A stretch of 64,000 bases of DNA from Apteryx mantelli (taxonomy: Eukaryota; Chordata; Aves; Apterygiformes; Apterygidae). Within the stretch, counting starts at the first letter, position 1. Each line of letters starts with the position of its first letter. Of the stretch, positions 25,175 to 37,880 are shown piece after piece. A model generated the notes under the pieces. It made no database searches, was not told the DNA's origin, and saw only the letters and a list, made by a program, of their open reading frames with translations. Both the position numbers and the translations under genes were made by a program. The DNA is taken from contig NC_089980.1 in NCBI RefSeq assembly GCF_036417845.1, positions 116,337,169 through 116,401,168 of the forward strand, written 5' to 3'.

Positions 25175-28166
25175 TGAGCTTCCTAGTTCTAGCCAGTGAC
25201 CTGGTATTACTGTCTTTGAAGTCGAATTTGTGAATGCAGGAGAGCAGCTGCCTTCTCTCCTGGATGAATTACCATTAACCCTTTCTTTCTAGTACTGAAA
25301 AGTAGTCACTGAAGAACCTTCTTCCTCTCTGGCACAGGGAAATTAGTTTTATCTAGTTTTGTCATTTTCAGTGCCAGCTTTTTCCTGCTGAATTACATTC
25401 ATGTGAATGGGACGCCATGAAAAGCAAGTTACATTGGCAGTCCTTGACTACAATGATGAGAGCTCAGTCAAATATGCATAGCCATGTTTTGAAGAATGAA
25501 GCCAAGCTATTCTTAAAGGGAGAGAAGATGGAAGGTAGTGAATAAGAGGAGATAGCACAAAAGGATTAAATTATGGCTCGTGAGGGCACCTTTATGAATG
25601 CTGACAGGAAGATGATATTAAAGTTAGGGAAACATTTTCTGGAGGAAGTCTCTTGATGTTTGAACCCTGGCAACATCTGCACTAGTCAGGAGCATTGCTA
25701 AAAGCTACAGTATTTGGGCTTCTTCTAGGACAGATAGAAAGAGCCCCAAAGCTACCAGAGTCACTCTGAAGTAAATCATACAATTTAGGACCTCGCTAAG
25801 CTTGAAATTGCAAAAATGCCATGAAAAGAGAGGTCTTCAAGCAGAGATTTCACCTCCCTGTGGAGATCAGAAAACCGGAAATCAGCGGTGCTGAACAGAC
25901 TTCACTAGGGGTGTTAAAGGCAGACTACGTTGCAGTGAAAGAATTTTGATTCAAAATACCTTTAATACTAAGTTTATAAAAGAGCATAAGAAATTAGTTT
26001 GATTTTGATTAACCAAGTTAGATTGTAGGATTAGGGGTCAGAATCAGGGCTGTTAATGTTAAGGGAGTATACATGATTCAAAAATCATCTAGGCATAAAC
26101 ATGTAAATATATAATATTTTAAATGGTTACATCATAATGCTATTTTTAAAAAATGAGAAGGTTACTTGAGTAAGAAAACATCTATACTTGAAAGAGTTTC
26201 AGTTTGTTAAAGCCTATTTTATTTATGTGGCTGTGTCAGTCAGGACATTTGAGAAAATTAATTTGGAAAAATGATTGAAGAAAGGGCTGAAACATACTTC
26301 TTTTCTCACTGTACAGTCATGAATAGATTTTTCTTCAGTTTTAAGTTTTAATTTCACTAGCAGAGTATTTGTTCTTATGTGACAAATGAGTAACACCACA
26401 GGCTACAACAATGAACACTGATATTAGTCTTTTGTACTCTAGTCCAGAGGGAGGTAATACTTTTGTGTGACAATAAGGTTATAATGGCTATTTTTGCTGG
26501 TGGGAAAGATGGTCAAAAACCACAACAGCAATAATTCAGCTATACTTTTATGAGCTGAATGGACCAAGAATCTGAGAGCCAAAATGTGAGCCAAGCAGCT
26601 AAGCCGACTTAATGCAAGTACGGTGCTGGTAAAGGGGCCTTAATTCTTCTCACTGGACCTGAATCAGCTGTCTCAGAAATCAGTGGGAACACATGCGTGG
26701 AACTGGCTGGAAACTGGCCTGAGCTTGTGGGCAGGGAGTGATCCTGTAGAAATAGCAGCACAACTCACCTGATAGTTTCAAAGGATTCAATGATCATGTT
26801 TTTGCAATGGTACCATCTGGCATGCTACCACTGATGTGAGAAAATACAGTGTGTGTGCAACAAAAATTGTAGAAAGTTATTTTCCTTCTGACATGTGGGA
26901 AGTGTTTTTCTTCATTTAAGGACTGTCACATCTCCCTACTTGGCAGTCTTGTGTCTTCAGTTCCTTCCAAAGCACTGTGCTTCCTTCGCAAAGCTCTTGG
27001 GATGACCATTTCTGCATGTCATGCCGCTTGGGACCCGCTAAATGAGTCCTGCAGGATAAGTGCTGGATATGGAAGTGGGCTAAGGAAGGTCAATGGCATC
27101 ATACCTGTGGGTCTAATGCACAGCTAGTAACAGAGTGTAGAAGGTGAGCAATGGTCAATGGGACAGAGAAGAGACTTCCGGCTTCCATGTGGATGTCTCA
27201 GTGGCTCATAGTGCTGTTGTAACTGCGATGGTCTAAAGATATAAGCAAGAAAAGGTTTGTATGGAGAAGATCAATTAGGCCAGTTGATATTTTTGGAAAA
27301 AAGCAGTCAAATTTGGGAACACACACCTTTCTTCAGTACCGCATATCAAAGGCATATCTGTTTTTGCCAACTACATTGCTTGGTTTAGTAACAGATAGCA
27401 TGTCTTCTTTTGAACTCTGTTTTTGATGTTTTGGGGGCAGATTTCCCTTGTATATTTTGCTTGACCTGCTTCTTTGATGTAACATGTCTAAGTAAAATCA
27501 TTTCTGCCCAAGTGCTTTCTTATTGATATTTCACCTAGAAGTATATCTTGGATAATTTCCCCAATATGTAATTGACACCTGGAATTTACAAGTATAAATG
27601 AAGTAATCTACTATAAAATTTTATTCAAAACAAAATTATCAAGGAAATTATGGCCCAAATATCAAAATGGAAATGGCATTAGTTACCTCTAAATATAAAC
27701 TCTTGCCAAATTATCCTTCAATCCAGCTTGCCAAGACTGACACTGACTAAATGACCTCATGATTGCCTTCATATTTTAATGTGTTCAGTTCCTTACTGTG
27801 CCTTGTAACAGCAGAAGAATGCCAAATAATGCTTCTGCACAATCTTGGAGAGCACATATTGTAATAACCAACAAAAAAGGAGGAAGATGCCAACACACGT
27901 TAGAGTGGGAAATAAAAAAGCAATTTTCATTCACAAAGAAACAAATGAACAAACAAATTGTATTTCTGAATGACAGATGGTATAAAGACTCCTGCTAGAG
28001 GACAACAGGAAACTCTTTAAGTTTAATCAGATTGGACGAACTAAATTCAAATGAGCAGAGGAGAAAAAGTAAAATGTTTGGTTTGATTGTGTGGCTTCTG
28101 AAACTTGAATAAGCCTTAAGAAATCTGATGTTACTCTTCATGATTCATTATTGTTTTAATACTCAC

Positions 28167-28277
28167 CTGCATAGATTCTAAAAGCCTTCATATTTGCAAA
28201 TTGCCCCGCAATCTCAACAAAGTGAAATAATGTGACAAGAGGTATGGCTATCTGGTTACGAGGTAGTCTCACATAGT
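28167..28277 (-). CDS. Candidate unrecognised exon (111 nt) inside DLGAP1 intron
   Basis: On the minus strand, TTTTTTTGTCAG precedes position 28277 after a pyrimidine-rich run, and position 28167 is followed by a consensus donor, GCAG|GTGAGT. The 111 nt between are open in one frame (phase 1 in, phase 1 out), reading YVRLPRNQIAIPLVTLFHFV and then EIAGQFANMKAFRIYA. I do not recognise the peptide. It is out of phase with the DLGAP1 exon ending at 33891: in the DLGAP1 frame it would read ACT ATG TGA, a stop after two codons. It could be an exon of another transcript, a poison exon, or chance, since an open run of 37 codons is not rare. Confidence 0.25.
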
Positions 28278-31200
28278 CTGACAAAAAAATTGCCAGAAAT
28301 CAACCAAAAGCAGAAGAAGGAAGAGGAGTAGATCTAATATAGCAGGTTATCTTCCTCTCCCCTTGCAAACAAAGAACTAACATTCTTTAAAAATTTGGCC
28401 CTTTATACCTTAAAAAATGTTGTTTTGGGGGTTTATAGTATGCCATTCATAGTAAATGCATTGGAACAAGGCAAATCTAGACAATTTTCTGTAATCAAAA
28501 GCATTTTCAAGGGAAAGATCTAGAAGTTCCTGCTGTTGGGGCCAGAATCTTCTTCAGCCACATTCTCTGCCCCTTCCAAAGGTATTATTCATAAGAAGGC
28601 TACAGGGGCAACAAAGCTCCTGTGCGGAGTAGGTCACATTGCCAGGAGAGGAGGGACCCGATCACAGGGCAGAGCAATTAGCATAGTATGAGGGGTGAGC
28701 ATCTGGCTTTATGGAGGACTGAGACCCAAAGGAAATTATCACTTTTTTGTTATCATGGGTTGAATTTAATTTATTCCCCCATAAAATCTGATCTTCTATG
28801 AACACTATTTTGAACAAGTTTAGCCTACAGTACAGCATAGGCTGTACTCTTAATTCATATTTATACACAGGAAAAACAAATCATTGTTTTGTACTTATTT
28901 CTGTCTTCTTTGCCTTACCTTTCATAAGGACCTAATACTCCCCTTCACTGTTTTTGTTGCCAATACAAGGAACAGACAATACCATAAAACCTCTGTGACC
29001 AGTAACCGCTGACCAATCCAGCTCAAAATCTGAAAAACTAACTACCAGATACTGGCAGCAACTTGGTAATAAACCAAAACTTACACAAAATTATTTGAAT
29101 AAATGCAAATCAGTACTGCAATTAAATTGCATATTACAATCAATCTTGGTTTGTTTATAGGCACTCACTCTAGAAAAGGATGTATGAACTGACGAAATTA
29201 TTTCCAAGTACTAACTGTTTCTTTTAGCTGATAATTTTTAACAACTAAAGCAACCCTTATTTCTGTACTCGAGTATTACTCTGCTCTCAAACAAGAGCAC
29301 TGCAAAATCACATTGCAGTGTTCTAAAAATCACAGTCTAAGATTCCATACATACTGTCTCTAAGGAAAGTTTGAATAAAACATATTCAGTGCACAGGAAA
29401 ACAGATTTTAACACGGTGTCTTTTTCTTCTCTCTCCTAATCATCAGTATCAAGAGTCCTTCAGGACACATTATCTCTCCCCATACAACATCACTGCCCTC
29501 AATGGCTTTTCACTGCTGTAACCAACTTGTTCTATAATTAGAATTTAATAAAAAAAATCTCTGTGATGATGTACAGGAAGGAAAATAATTCACCTTTCCT
29601 CTCTTGTATAGGCTTCTCAGTGATAACAAGAATAAAAAGGAAAAAAAACACTACATTTGACCCTAGACCAAGTAAATGCAATTGTGAACATAGATAACTG
29701 TTCTTAAGTAAAGGAAGATCTCATTTGTATGCAGTAACTTCAAAGTAGGAAAAAATACTTTAAAGTAAAACTACAGTATTAACTTCCACTGCTTTAATTA
29801 ACTCAAAGAATACTTTTATCAGACAGAAAGCTTATATTATTTCAAAATAATTTTTAGAAACACACCAAAATGTACCAAAACCTTCACGCTTGAGTGATTT
29901 TGTGTGTCCCACTATAGGGTGCCATTTTGCTTCTCTACTGCTTCCCAGCAGAACATCCAGACTACTCAAATACGTTGTGTGGCACAGTAAGTACTAATTA
30001 CTGAAAGAATATCATGGAACAGGTTGAAAACTTCCATAGCTCTCTCCAGAAAGCACTGTTTGCTAAAAAGTGGGTGCCAGAGTTTAGAACTGAAATTCAT
30101 GTTAAGCTAATATGAGATAATAACACAAAGTAATGCACACAACAGTGATATTACTCCTAACTTTTTTGGTGCATTTAATGCTAAATGGCAAATTATTCTG
30201 AACCAAGTCAGCAAATATTCTGCAAGGCAGCATTTTGTGTCTTTCTCAGTTTGAATGTTTCACAATGTTAACTGGCAGCAAACAAAACAAGCAACAGTAA
30301 TTTGTGAGAAGAGCAAAAGCTTAGAAGTCTAAAATAACCATAGCTTTCTTTTAGCTACTATTTCAACCACTAAGCTTTTAAACAAATGGAGGACGTCAAA
30401 ATGCAGCCACTGGCTGAGAACGCTACTAACAGGCAGCCCTGGGAACTCTGACCCTGTGTTGCTCAACGTTAAATTTAAAGGCCAAGTTACAGCTTCTGAA
30501 CCACAGATGTGTTACCAAAACTTTCACAGACTTCCACAAGCCAGGGGTACCACCCACTTCTCTTTCACAAAAGCATAGTTTGATAATGATTTTAGGAGGA
30601 CAACGATCAAAGTTTACCACTAAATCTTTGGATCATTTATGATCCCAAGACCAGTGGAATCAGTGGGAATATTTTTCTGATCGCAGAGGGCTATGTGTAT
30701 GCTGCAGTAAAGCACTGAAAGGGATGGTATAACCTATATACGCTCATCCAAGTAAGTACACCATGTGGGGTCAAAACACTTTGCCTTCAAAGGAAATTTC
30801 AGTTTGAGGCTGCAGAGTTTCTTGAATAAAGCTTTTACCATAAAATGCTAATAATAATTTTGTTTACACACACACATACACTCACAAAAAGAAGATTCAC
30901 CTATGATGAAAAAATGAGGCTTACAAGTTATTCCACTAATCCTCCTGAATACAGCTTTTGATTTATAAGAACAATTTGTTTAATGAAGATCTTGGAGGAA
31001 AAAAAAGTAGATCTTTTGAGGAGTGATCTCCTGATGATAATGAAGATGACAGAGTCCATTCTCAATGCTGCTACAATTAGTGTTTATCTCCAAAAATATC
31101 ATCATGAGTCAGTCTCCACACTTACAACATTTGTTTCCACATCATCTACTTCTGGAGTTTCTGTTCATTTTGAGAAATCTTGATGTCTTTTAAATAGAGG

Positions 31201-32164
31201 AGAAACAAAGGACTGCACATTTTGGGATGCTTGAAATAAATGATGAAGTAATTTCTTGACATGTTTTCCGTTATATTTTATAATCTAAATGCCTTTCACA
31301 TGAAATGGCTTACAGCTAGCTGTTTTTGAGTAGTAACCATTAGCAAACATACCAGGTTATGCAAAACAGGAAAGAAAAATCATTGGAAATATATCAGCAA
31401 TAATCTTGTCCTTGACTTATGGTTTATTTTACTCTAGATAATCTCTACTCCTCCATTTTAATTCAAATGCTTTGATTTGTCTTCTGCTGTCATGATAGAA
31501 GACAGATATGAAGACTATAGCTACTAATATTACTAGAATTTTATTCTTTGTGATATATATTTTTTAAGAATGCTGACTGTATTTTTAATCCCAAACTAGG
31601 ATTTTGTAACTTGCCTGAATTTAGGGATCATCATTATCTGATGCCTACTGACATGTCTGACAATTCTTCTTCACTTAAATACGGGAGTGAAAAAAACAAC
31701 AGCTTTATTCTGGGAAAGCTTTGTTCCTGAAGCTTTTTTTGTGCAAAAGCCCCAGTTGGGGAGGGCTACCACACTATGAAATAGGTTACCATAGCTGGGC
31801 TTTTCTCCATCTGTGCAGGCTGGATGAGACTGATCATGTATAGGAAGTCCAATGCTCCCCAAGAGTTTTAGGTTTCCTATATATGTGCATCCCAGTCCCA
31901 TGGCACATGTGTATTATGCCAGAACTTTCTAAGAAGACTTCTGCTCTTTGCACGTACACTGACCAGACCGTATATCCCACCAGGGCCCTCGGCTGGGTCC
32001 ACGGCAGTTCTACCTGCCTCTAGAGGCACTGCTGCTCCTTCTTTATCTGTCTGCCTCCCTCCTACCGTACAGAACTCCATTAGCAATCACTCTCACACCA
32101 ATGTGTTAAAGCAATGAAACATTAAAAAATGCACAAATTAACCGTCCTGATAGCAAATTAATTA

Positions 32165-32254
32165 ATGCAAATAAATGCAAATTCAATGCAATACCCTGGC
32201 ATGGCATGCTAATGAGAAAACAAGTCATTTAGTCAATCAAGGAAATATGCAAAT
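32165..32254. promoter_or_regulatory. Cluster of octamer (POU) motifs, candidate enhancer
   Basis: Three exact ATGCAAAT octamers lie at 32165-32172, 32175-32182 and 32247-32254. A variant ATGCTAAT is at 32206-32213 and a partial ATGCAAT at 32186-32192. The flanks contain ATTAATTAAT homeodomain-type sites and a TCAATCAA site. POU-family factors bind ATGCAAAT, and neural POU factors would suit a brain-expressed gene. The function is inferred from motif density alone. Confidence 0.35.
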
Positions 32255-33890
32255 AAAAAACATCCTTTTCTAAGATGCTTTGATGCAGAAGTCTAAAAGA
32301 AATGAAATACTTCAGCTGCATTTTGGGGGCATAAATTACTATTTATGTACTTTGCAAATAAATGTACTCTACCCTGTGTTATTATTCCATACAAACATGG
32401 CAACTGGAATATAACAATGCATTTTCTGCTTAGAAATGCTGAAGATGAGTATTTTTCACACCAGTGTAAAGTTTGAAACTTACTGCAGAAAAAACAAAAC
32501 AAAAATATGATATCAGGGTACTATGTCAAGGGTAATCTTGCAATTTTAACCTTACCTAATACCAAAAGGTGCAACCAAGCAGTTTGTACATCTCAAAAAA
32601 ATAACACTTCAGCCTTCTAAGACCTACTGTTAAAAAAACAAAACAAAACAGAAGTCTGCCTTTTGCAGTGTGTACACCTGAGAACTAATATTATGGACCA
32701 AGCATCAGATGATAAGTTGCTACAGAAGTTCTACTGTCTTCATGTAAATCATTGCACAGATGTCTTATGGATCATAAGCACATATTATTAAACACACTGC
32801 ACACTGCACGGGTCAAAGCCCTGTGAAAAGTACTGGTCATCACCTGTAGCAAAAACTGGGATCAAGTGATATAATCAAATTTTCAGAATTAGTTGTTGGA
32901 ATACCAGGACTGAAGCAAGACACCAGCATTGCTAAATACCATTGCACACAGCTGCTGTTAAGAAGAGATAGGAACAACACCACTACATACAATTCCTTTC
33001 TGAAGAGTAAGTTTCAGGCTGGGGCTAAAAGGCATCAAAAATTACTTGCTGCTCTTTTGAGCTTTTTACCATTATCTGCAAAGTCCCTTTTCTGAACAAT
33101 TTAGGATATGCTAAGTACTTTGTAAAACATTTGAAAAGTAGTGACCTGAATGTTCTACCACTGCTGTTAAATTGCATACTCTTCTGTATGTAAAGAAGCA
33201 TGATCAAACACCTTTATGCTGAGAAACAGACAAGCAACATGCTGACAAAGCCTGTGTCTTTCCATAAGTCTAATACTCACGTTGTATAATAGCAAAAATA
33301 TATCATACTATGGTGTTAGACAGTGAAGTTCAATAGTTAGCAGTGACATGCTTTACCCAAATGTTAACTCGTGATCTTATTTTGAAATTAGTGGAAATGG
33401 AATTACTACTATTTAAGAAAAGAATAATAAGTATTATTATTATAATTATAAATATATAAGTATATGTTATAAGTATTGAGGATCCAGCATCGTTACACAT
33501 TTTCCGAGGTCAAAAGAGAAGGATAATGGAAAAAAATACAGTCAAGCATTTTAAAGCTGGCATAATTCTATAAAAAAGACTGTGAATTCATGGAGAGAAG
33601 GAGATGAACATGCTGTTCACCTGTAGCTCCGCAGTATAATTTTCACATCAAGTGTTAATGACAGGTAACCTCCCTAGAGATTTATTCATTCATTTTCTTC
33701 CAGGTACAGCATATTAGCTGAAGACTTTTCTGCACAGTCACATTGCCATGATGTGAATTACAATTAACACTAAGCAGCCAGGGGTTGTTTGTTAGATTAT
33801 TAGAACCGTGAAGCTGAATGACTCATTCTACGCTATTTACAGGAAGAAGGCAAGCAATTCATCACAGAACAGATGTTAATGATAGGCTAC

Positions 33891-34240
33891 CTGAATCCCT
33901 ATAGAGGAACGTCGACTTTTAAGAAACTCCTCTGCTTTTGACACTAAAATGGCCTTGTCACTGGTTCGTATTGAGGTGCTCTGGCTCTCAGAAGCATGGC
34001 GCTGTGCAGCTGCAGTTTCCAAGGCAAGATTCATGGCCTTGTTACTGTCCAAACTGTCTGTGGAGTTGTACATCCCTCGCCCATCTTGAGGCCATGGGGA
34101 AATCCTCTGAGTCCGACTGTCGTGATACGCATCCTGGGTGGATTCTGTGCTGCTCTGTGCTGTGACTGAGATTAGTGGCTTGGAAGTGGTACGAGGGGGT
34201 ACCGGAGGCGGTGTTTTTTTGTAACTTGTGTAAGTTACAG
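33891..34240 (-). CDS. DLGAP1: DLGAP1 coding exon: proline-rich region and first LC8 motif
   Basis: A 350-nt exon that completes an alanine codon split with the upstream exon (G plus CT). It reads VTYTSYKKTPPPVPPR, then a Ser/Thr-rich region (SVTAQSSTESTQDAYHDSRTQR), then the helical-looking segment DSLDSNKAMNLALETAAAQRH, and ends RRSSIGIQ in phase 0. KKTPPPVPPR is a class of proline motif that can bind SH3 domains. The terminal SIGIQ is the core of a site in the region through which GKAP binds dynein light chain LC8. The acceptor is TTCCATAG. The donor CAG|GTAGCC departs from consensus at +4 to +6 and is comparatively weak, so the splice after SIGIQ may be regulated. The match to mammalian DLGAP1 is close throughout. 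Confidence 0.95.
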
Positions 34241-35632
34241 CTATGGAAAGAATGAAAATACAAGAAAGAGAAAGAGAAACCAAGATTAATATGATCAAAA
34301 CATCACAAGAGAAACCACTGTAACACTGAGATTATGCTGGTTAAAAATGAAGGCAATGCAACATAGTGTTCCTTGTGAACCTCACTATTAGTTCAAAATG
34401 TCTCTCATACTCAGATGGGTATCCATAGCAACATTTTATTTCAACCAGGAAACAAGGGTTGAAAATGCTCGGTGTGCTAAAATGGGAGCCCCAGATTATG
34501 ATGAAGATGAAAGGGAGTTAGCAAGGATTCATGTGTGTATGTCTGAGACTTAAGAGCTATGCTGGATTTGTACACATTGGTGCCTCTGAGGTGGTTTCAG
34601 CATAGGATAAAGCTGATAAGAGAAATAAAGGATGATTTTTTTTCCTCCTCTTGTAATCATTTGAACTGTGGACTTTGTATTGATACAGTGCATTAAGAAA
34701 GCAACACCAATATACTGGAACAAAACATTCTTCAGAAAACTTCTACTTAACAGTATGCCACACTTTAACCTTTAAAAATACTTCCAGGTTTACTGCTGCA
34801 ATTAGACTAGACTGGCTACTTCTTACACAAGACGTATAATTATGTTTTTAAAATATCCATGATATGCTAAATATCCAGGCATGCAGGTATTTATAATATA
34901 TAAAGCTACTAAATACTTGGACAACACACACAAGGCTACAAATAATACCAAGTATAGTGACATTTTATCTGTTATCATTCAGTGAGTTTTAAATCCTTAG
35001 AATACACATTAAAGGGTGATATACTGAAATACAAAGAATCATTAAAAATACAGACATAAAAATGGGTCTGAAACACTGAAGGAACTAGATACACATGAGC
35101 AGAACTAAGAATTTTAGTCTGACCAGCACAACAGGTTTGAGATTGGTTTGACTTCGATTCTGTCTTGCAGCAAAAGGCTCAAAAAAGCCACCAAGGAAGC
35201 TCTACAGAATGCAGAATTCTGACAATACTGTTTCCTTACAAAATTTTAGGAAACAGAATCTTTCGTCCATAGAGACTGAAAACTATTTATTTAGTGATTA
35301 TTATCACATGGCTAAATTATCAAATACTCTAACCCCACTCTACTGTTTTGTTAAAAGCATTTCTGTTAGGGGGGAGTTTTTTCCTCAAAGCAGATATAAT
35401 CATATAATTCATAAAATTAGAGACTGGTACAAAAGTGCTTCATAATATAGCTTTCCATATTCCTGTAAAGGAAAATCAAGACCAACTAATTTCTCATATA
35501 ATTGCAGCAACACAAAGGAAATTATTATCTTTCCCTATACTAATAATGACAAAATAGCATAATATATACATGCAGACACCAAGCTAGTGAACCTGTTTAA
35601 TAAAAAGTCATTTTTCAGGTCTTGCTAAATGC

Positions 35633-35690
35633 GTTGGACACCATAATGGTGACTCAGGTAACCTTGAAATTCAGGTTACTTGAGTCCAAC
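35633..35690. repeat. Nested inverted repeat (hairpin with side hairpin)
   Basis: GTTGGA at the left end pairs with TCCAAC at the right end. CTCAGGTAACC pairs with GGTTACTTGAG with one mismatch. The insertion between the two left segments, CACCATAATGGTG, is itself a perfect hairpin (CACCAT/ATGGTG). It might be a remnant of a small inverted-repeat transposon, but no target duplication was found. Confidence 0.6.
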
Positions 35691-37224
35691 AAATTCTACA
35701 AGTATTCCCCTTCTCATTATACAGACATCAGCTGAGGAGCAATAAAATCAGAAGTGCTTTTCCAGTCGTTCTTTTTTATATGAGGCTATGTTGCAGCTCT
35801 CTGGAGAAAGCTCTCTAGAGACAAAAGACAGTTTTAGGAAACTGCCGGTAACTAGAATTTCTTCTGAGCATGAATCACCAGGTTAGCATATGAGGAAATT
35901 GAGTCTAGAGGAAACTATTCTTACATTTTGATTTTTGATAATCATAAATAAAATGGTGATCATAAATAAAGGAGAGTGAGGCAGAGCTAGGAAGTAAAAA
36001 CCTTCATGTGAAGCACAGTTTAAATTACCACTGATGCAGCTCAAATTCTGGCAGAGATTTTAAGAGTCTTGTCTCTGAACTACATTGCTCTAACATAGTG
36101 AAACATGTGAAAACATGCTCTGCAGATTCTGAGACTGTGCGCATTTTTTAAAGTGTAGTTTTGTTGTCCTGTCACCAATCCTATCTCCTGTCAGTTTTGT
36201 AACTGTAGCTGTTAAGAAGAAAGGAAAACCCGATATTTTTCAGATGCTTCAGGGAATACAGAAAGCTCATGAAAGAAGGGAGGTTGTAATGCTTGGAAAT
36301 TACAATAGTGTCTCACAAGCTTAGGCAAAGGCTCAAATTAATGCTTTCTTTGAGGGAACTGCTGTAATACTGTTGCTGCCCCTCTCCCCCTGCCAACCCC
36401 AGCAAATGTATATGCAAGTGATCACAGTGCTGGGAAACATTTGAAATAGAGACAATGGGATGAAATAGTGTGAGTGAAATCCAGATAAGGAAGCTATTTT
36501 TATCTATAATGCAAGACAGGTTATCACTGTTATGACTAATTTATTATTTTTTACCAACTGTCTTCATCCAAAAGAATAGCAGGGAATAATGAAACATGAT
36601 AAATGTGATAATGAAACATCATAAGCAAGTATATCCCTACTACTCAGGTAGCAGATCACTGTTCTGCCTAATGAATATAAATGTTAAATATGGCAACCTT
36701 TCATAGCTAACAATTTTCATTTAAATTTCTAAAAAAAACCAAAACAAAACAAAAAAAACTCCTTGTGGCAGAACCAAAACAGTTACTTGATCATTTTATT
36801 TTTTTAGGATTGAATATTTTCTTTGGGAAATCTCCGATTGTTTCGGTGGGATGATGCGTCTTAGAGCCATGAAGTCTTACTGTTACTGTACTATTCTGGC
36901 CAGCATTTATTCATGAGCAATAAATAGGAATTAAAAAGATCCACAGATATTCAACAAGGAGAAGAAACCAGGAGAAAGATTTAAAGTTCATGGGCAACAG
37001 GATACATATTTACAGTGAAACATAGCAGAAAGAAATCCGATTAATTTCTAAGCCACAGTCACAGAGATCAAATATTGAGCAGGGAAATAAAAATCCATCT
37101 CTAAGCAGTTAATTAGTTCATATCTGGAACAACAGTTTCAGAGCCACAGAAATCTGGGACTAATTGGAAACTGTAACAAAATCAGGTAAGAGGATGGAAG
37201 CATGAATTTGTGAGGCAAATTTTA

Positions 37225-37320
37225 AGACCAAATTCTATTTGCTTTAATCATTCAAGTGGTTCCAGTGAAGCTAATGGGATAACTTATGTGAATAATGCTA
37301 CCAAGGCTTGACTCAGATGA
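37225..37320. repeat. Possible ancient sauropsid repeat
   Basis: GGTTCCAGTGAAGCTAATGGG followed by ATAACTTATGTGAATAATGC resembles a dispersed old sequence of the form 'GAAGTCAATGGGACTACTTATGTGAGTAA' that I recall from reptile and bird genomes. The family name is not known to me. Confidence 0.35.
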
Positions 37321-37779
37321 ATTTGATATGATGACTAAATGATAGATTAGGGACACGTTAAAGGAGAAAAGCTACCCTATCATCCATAGTTTACCATCCA
37401 TGTTTGGTCTTGGGTCTCTAATAATTAAGGTCTGGAACAGGAAATTTAATGTCACTTTCAAAATTTTTTCATTAATTATTATATCTGTGGATGTTCCTGT
37501 TACCAGAAGCAATGCCTTTCTGCATCTTGCCCAATTCTTTGCCCTGGCAGTAGTAAGTATCATATTTTATATATAGGAAGAAACTTTTCCTTTTCCTGAT
37601 AGAAAATTTAGTTCCTTTTCATTTATCATCCCTTTCTTCATATGCCATCTTTGCACCATTCACAACTTTGCAAACTATCATTGGCCTTATTCACTATTAG
37701 CCTAAAGGAAGAACACAAAATCTCTTCAGTTTTGCTTCATGTCTTTCCTGTGTTTTTTGCTCTATCATCCTATAAAGTC

Positions 37780-37880
37780 CCGAGCTGTGTCGGGTTTTGC
37801 CTGCAGTGCAGCAGCTCCCTTCCTCGCGGGGAGGGCTAGGGCTGGGCAGAGCAGCCCCAGAGCATCTAGCGCTGACCCAC
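37780..37880. other. Short GC-rich patch
   Basis: About 100 bases of clearly higher G+C with CpG (CCTCGCGGGGAGGG), unlike the AT-rich surroundings. No gene, promoter element or repeat family was identified. Confidence 0.4.

Larger units (their letters stand above)
23190..33890 (-). other. DLGAP1: DLGAP1 intron of 10.7 kb, the site of a possible optional exon
   Basis: The flanking exons are phase 0 at both borders, and the donor after 33891 is weak. In mammals I recall about 14 extra residues (starting DSEFPEHQ) between these exons, but I could not locate that exon here. The intron instead shows a candidate exon at 28167-28277. It also contains an alternating purine-pyrimidine run at 25144-25174 and an ATGCAAAT cluster at 32165-32254. 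No CR1 copy was recognised. Confidence 0.75.

Noticed and set aside
30426-30470. Possible location of the optional DLGAP1 exon (GGGAACTCTGACC on plus resembles the complement of a Ser-Glu-Phe-Pro coding string)
   Set aside because: The reading frame does not give the expected residues and there is no matching acceptor and donor pair.
33938-34165. 75-codon plus-strand ORF, and similar shadows opposite the other DLGAP1 exons (4474-4734, 7068-7385, 21435-21653)
   Set aside because: They are antisense shadows of conserved DLGAP1 coding exons.
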